Notes under the pieces: model-generated | Told to the model about the DNA's origin: nothing | The model's input: only the letters and a program-made list of their open reading frames with translations | The model's database searches: none | Shown here: positions 13,078-14,114 of the stretch, piece by piece | How positions within the stretch are numbered: the first letter of the stretch is position 1 | How the letters are laid out: the number at the start of each line of letters is the position of its first letter | Made by a program: the position numbers and the translations under genes | Assembly (NCBI GenBank): GCA_030038765.1 | Contig: JASHRA010000137.1 | Span: forward strand, 1-14,114 | DNA: 14,114 bases | Origin: Candidatus Dormiibacterota bacterium | GTDB lineage: Bacteria > Chloroflexota > Dormibacteria > Aeolococcales > Bog-877 | Direction: 5' to 3'

Positions 13078-13641
13078 ATGCGCCGCGTGACCTACTCCAT
13101 GGGGGTCTCGCTCGACGGGTACATCGTCGGTCCTGACGGAGACTTCAGCTGGACAGAGCCCGACGAAGAGCTCTTTCGGTTCGTCACCGACGAGGTGCGC
13201 GGGGTCGGCACACACGTCTTAGGACGACGGCTGTACGAGACGATGTTGTACTGGGAGACGGCCGATCGGGACCAATCGCTCAGCGGCACCATGCTCGAGT
13301 GGGCGGCGATCTGGAAGCGCCTGCCCAAGGTGGTGTTCTCCACGTCGCTCTCGTCGGTCCAGGGAAACTCTCGCCTGGCCACGCGCAGCTTGGCTGATGA
13401 GCTGGCGTGGCTGAAGGCACAGCCCCGCGAGGGTGACATCGCGGTCGGCGGTGCGACGCTCGCGACAGCGGCAGCTGCGTTGGGTCTGATCGACGAGTAC
13501 CGGCCCAGGCTCTACCCGGTGCTGGTCGGGGGTGGGACCCCATTCTTCCCCCGAGGTCAGCGGCAGGTGGATCTCGAACTCGTCGAAGCCCGGACCCTCA
13601 GCTCAAGGGTCGTCTGCCTCCGCTACCGCGTCAGGCGCTGA
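13078..13641 (+). CDS. Dihydrofolate reductase family (RibD C-terminal-like) protein
   Basis: A 187-residue stand-alone protein of the DHFR/RibD-C fold, similar to the YyaP/YwjB group, presumably NADPH-dependent. It begins with the expected first strand and nucleotide site VTYSMGVSLDGYIVGPDGDFSW (4-25). HVLGRRLYETM (46-56) and KVVFSTSL (84-91) follow, then the glycine turn IAVGGATLATAAAALGLIDEY (121-141) and PVLVGGGTPFF (147-157). The length is normal. The ATG at 13078 is preceded by GGAGGGA with a 7-nt gap. It converges on the S51 peptidase gene. True folate reductase activity should not be assumed: most members of this group have no proven substrate. Confidence 0.9.
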   Translation: MRRVTYSMGVSLDGYIVGPDGDFSWTEPDEELFRFVTDEVRGVGTHVLGRRLYETMLYWETADRDQSLSGTMLEWAAIWKRLPKVVFSTSLSSVQGNSRLATRSLADELAWLKAQPREGDIAVGGATLATAAAALGLIDEYRPRLYPVLVGGGTPFFPRGQRQVDLELVEARTLSSRVVCLRYRVRR

Positions 13642-13668
13642 GCTCGCCGTGAAGCCGGGTCCCTCTCC

Positions 13669-14114
13669 CTAGGGTGTGAACAGCCTCCAGCGACCCTCGG
13701 ACACCACCTCGACTGAGTCGCCAGTGACCTTGATGGCAGTCTCGTCGTCGATCGCGTACGTCGGAAGCGGGATCGTGGCGGCCACGCTTTCCAGGTTGGC
13801 CAGGGAGTTCTCCGGGTTGGCTCCGTCCATGTGCACCAGCAAGGAGAAGTCGACCAGCCCCAGCACCCTGCTGTCATCAGCGTGCGGGTGCAGTCCGCCA
13901 TAGGTGAGGAAGTAGGTCGTAAACACCTTCCGAGGCGTGGGCGTCAAGACCATGCTCCCGGAGCTAACTCCCACATAGACCGTCCTTTCCAGCAACGAGG
14001 GCAACCGGTCTGCCAGCCCTGACCGTCGCATCCAGTCGCACAGATAGAGCACATCGCCGCCTCCGACCAGCAGAGCGTCAGCGCTCTCGACTGCGGGAAG
14101 CCAGTTCTGCTCGT
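13669..14114 (-). CDS. Peptidase S51 / dipeptidase E family protein, 5' truncated
   Basis: The frame is open to the window end; 147 residues of the C-terminal two thirds are visible. The family fold is a class I glutamine amidotransferase-like domain in which a Ser on a nucleophile elbow cleaves Asp-X dipeptides (PepE) or related substrates. Seen here are ADALLVGGGDVLYLCDWMR (about 11-29), the 'GGGN/D' turn before the helix; the nucleophile elbow VYVGVSSGSM (45-54, Ser at about 50); and LVDFSLLVHMDGANPEN (about 87-103), whose H94 is in the position of the catalytic His. The end (TYAIDDETAIKVTGDSVEVVSEGRWRLF) matches the final strands, 'D-AI-V-G' included. A GTG at 14052 is not the start, because homologous sequence continues upstream. 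The exact substrate is unknown. Confidence 0.88.
   Translation of the reverse strand, partial: EQNWLPAVESADALLVGGGDVLYLCDWMRRSGLADRLPSLLERTVYVGVSSGSMVLTPTPRKVFTTYFLTYGGLHPHADDSRVLGLVDFSLLVHMDGANPENSLANLESVAATIPLPTYAIDDETAIKVTGDSVEVVSEGRWRLFTP

Noticed and set aside
1..14114. CRISPR arrays, tRNA genes, intact insertion sequences
   Set aside because: Reading both strands I found no regularly spaced repeats, no T-arm-like GGTTCGA context with a matching cloverleaf, and no full transposase.

Overview
High-GC bacterial DNA with frequent GTG and TTG starts. Gene content (an Rv3369-like split-barrel oxidoreductase of the F420/flavin type, a NiCoT nickel/cobalt permease, paired ClpP-family subunits with an XRE regulator, a two-part GNAT protein) suggests a terrestrial actinobacterium or a high-GC relative such as Chloroflexota or Dormibacterota. 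No rRNA, tRNA or other phylogenetic marker is present, so this placement is only an inference. I saw no tRNA, CRISPR array, intact insertion sequence or prophage.

Layout. Bases 1-2541 (+): the 3' part of a RibD C-terminal-domain reductase, then msrB, then a phytoene-desaturase-like FAD oxidoreductase. The first two are 20 bp apart and the third follows 42 bp later. Bases 2689-4119 (-): a polytopic GT-C-like membrane protein, convergent with the FAD enzyme. Bases 4358-5482 (-): a NiCoT permease with its own candidate promoter, overlapped by a Nur-like 17-bp inverted repeat. Bases 5611-6318 (-): clpP with an intact Ser-His-Asp triad. Facing it, bases 6381-7242 (+): a small XRE regulator overlapping by 11 nt a second ClpP-like protein that has lost all three triad residues. 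The short AT-rich space between the two arms holds a perfect 16-bp palindrome. Bases 7249-8127 (-): a GNAT acetyltransferase whose stop codon lies in the same hairpin stem as the stop of the ClpP-like gene. Bases 8145-9170 (+): a quinone-reductase-type MDR enzyme. Bases 9344-9778 (+): the Rv3369-like oxidoreductase, followed by a strong hairpin. Bases 10001-11347 (+): an MFS exporter preceded by a 25-bp inverted repeat. Bases 11348-13077: a gene-poor stretch whose only supported gene is a small double-CxxC protein (11910-12326, -); it also holds tandem stem-loops and a possible recombinase relic. Bases 13078-13641 (+): a DHFR/RibD-C-like reductase. Bases 13669-14114 (-): an S51 peptidase (dipeptidase E family), cut by the window end.

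The most interesting unit is the divergent clpP / xre-clpP-like locus at 5611-7242. Its layout suggests a regulated mixed Clp proteolytic core with one catalytic and one degenerate subunit. The regulator is translationally coupled to the degenerate subunit and may bind the palindrome between the arms. The other genes look like separate redox, transport and detoxification functions with no evident common pathway.
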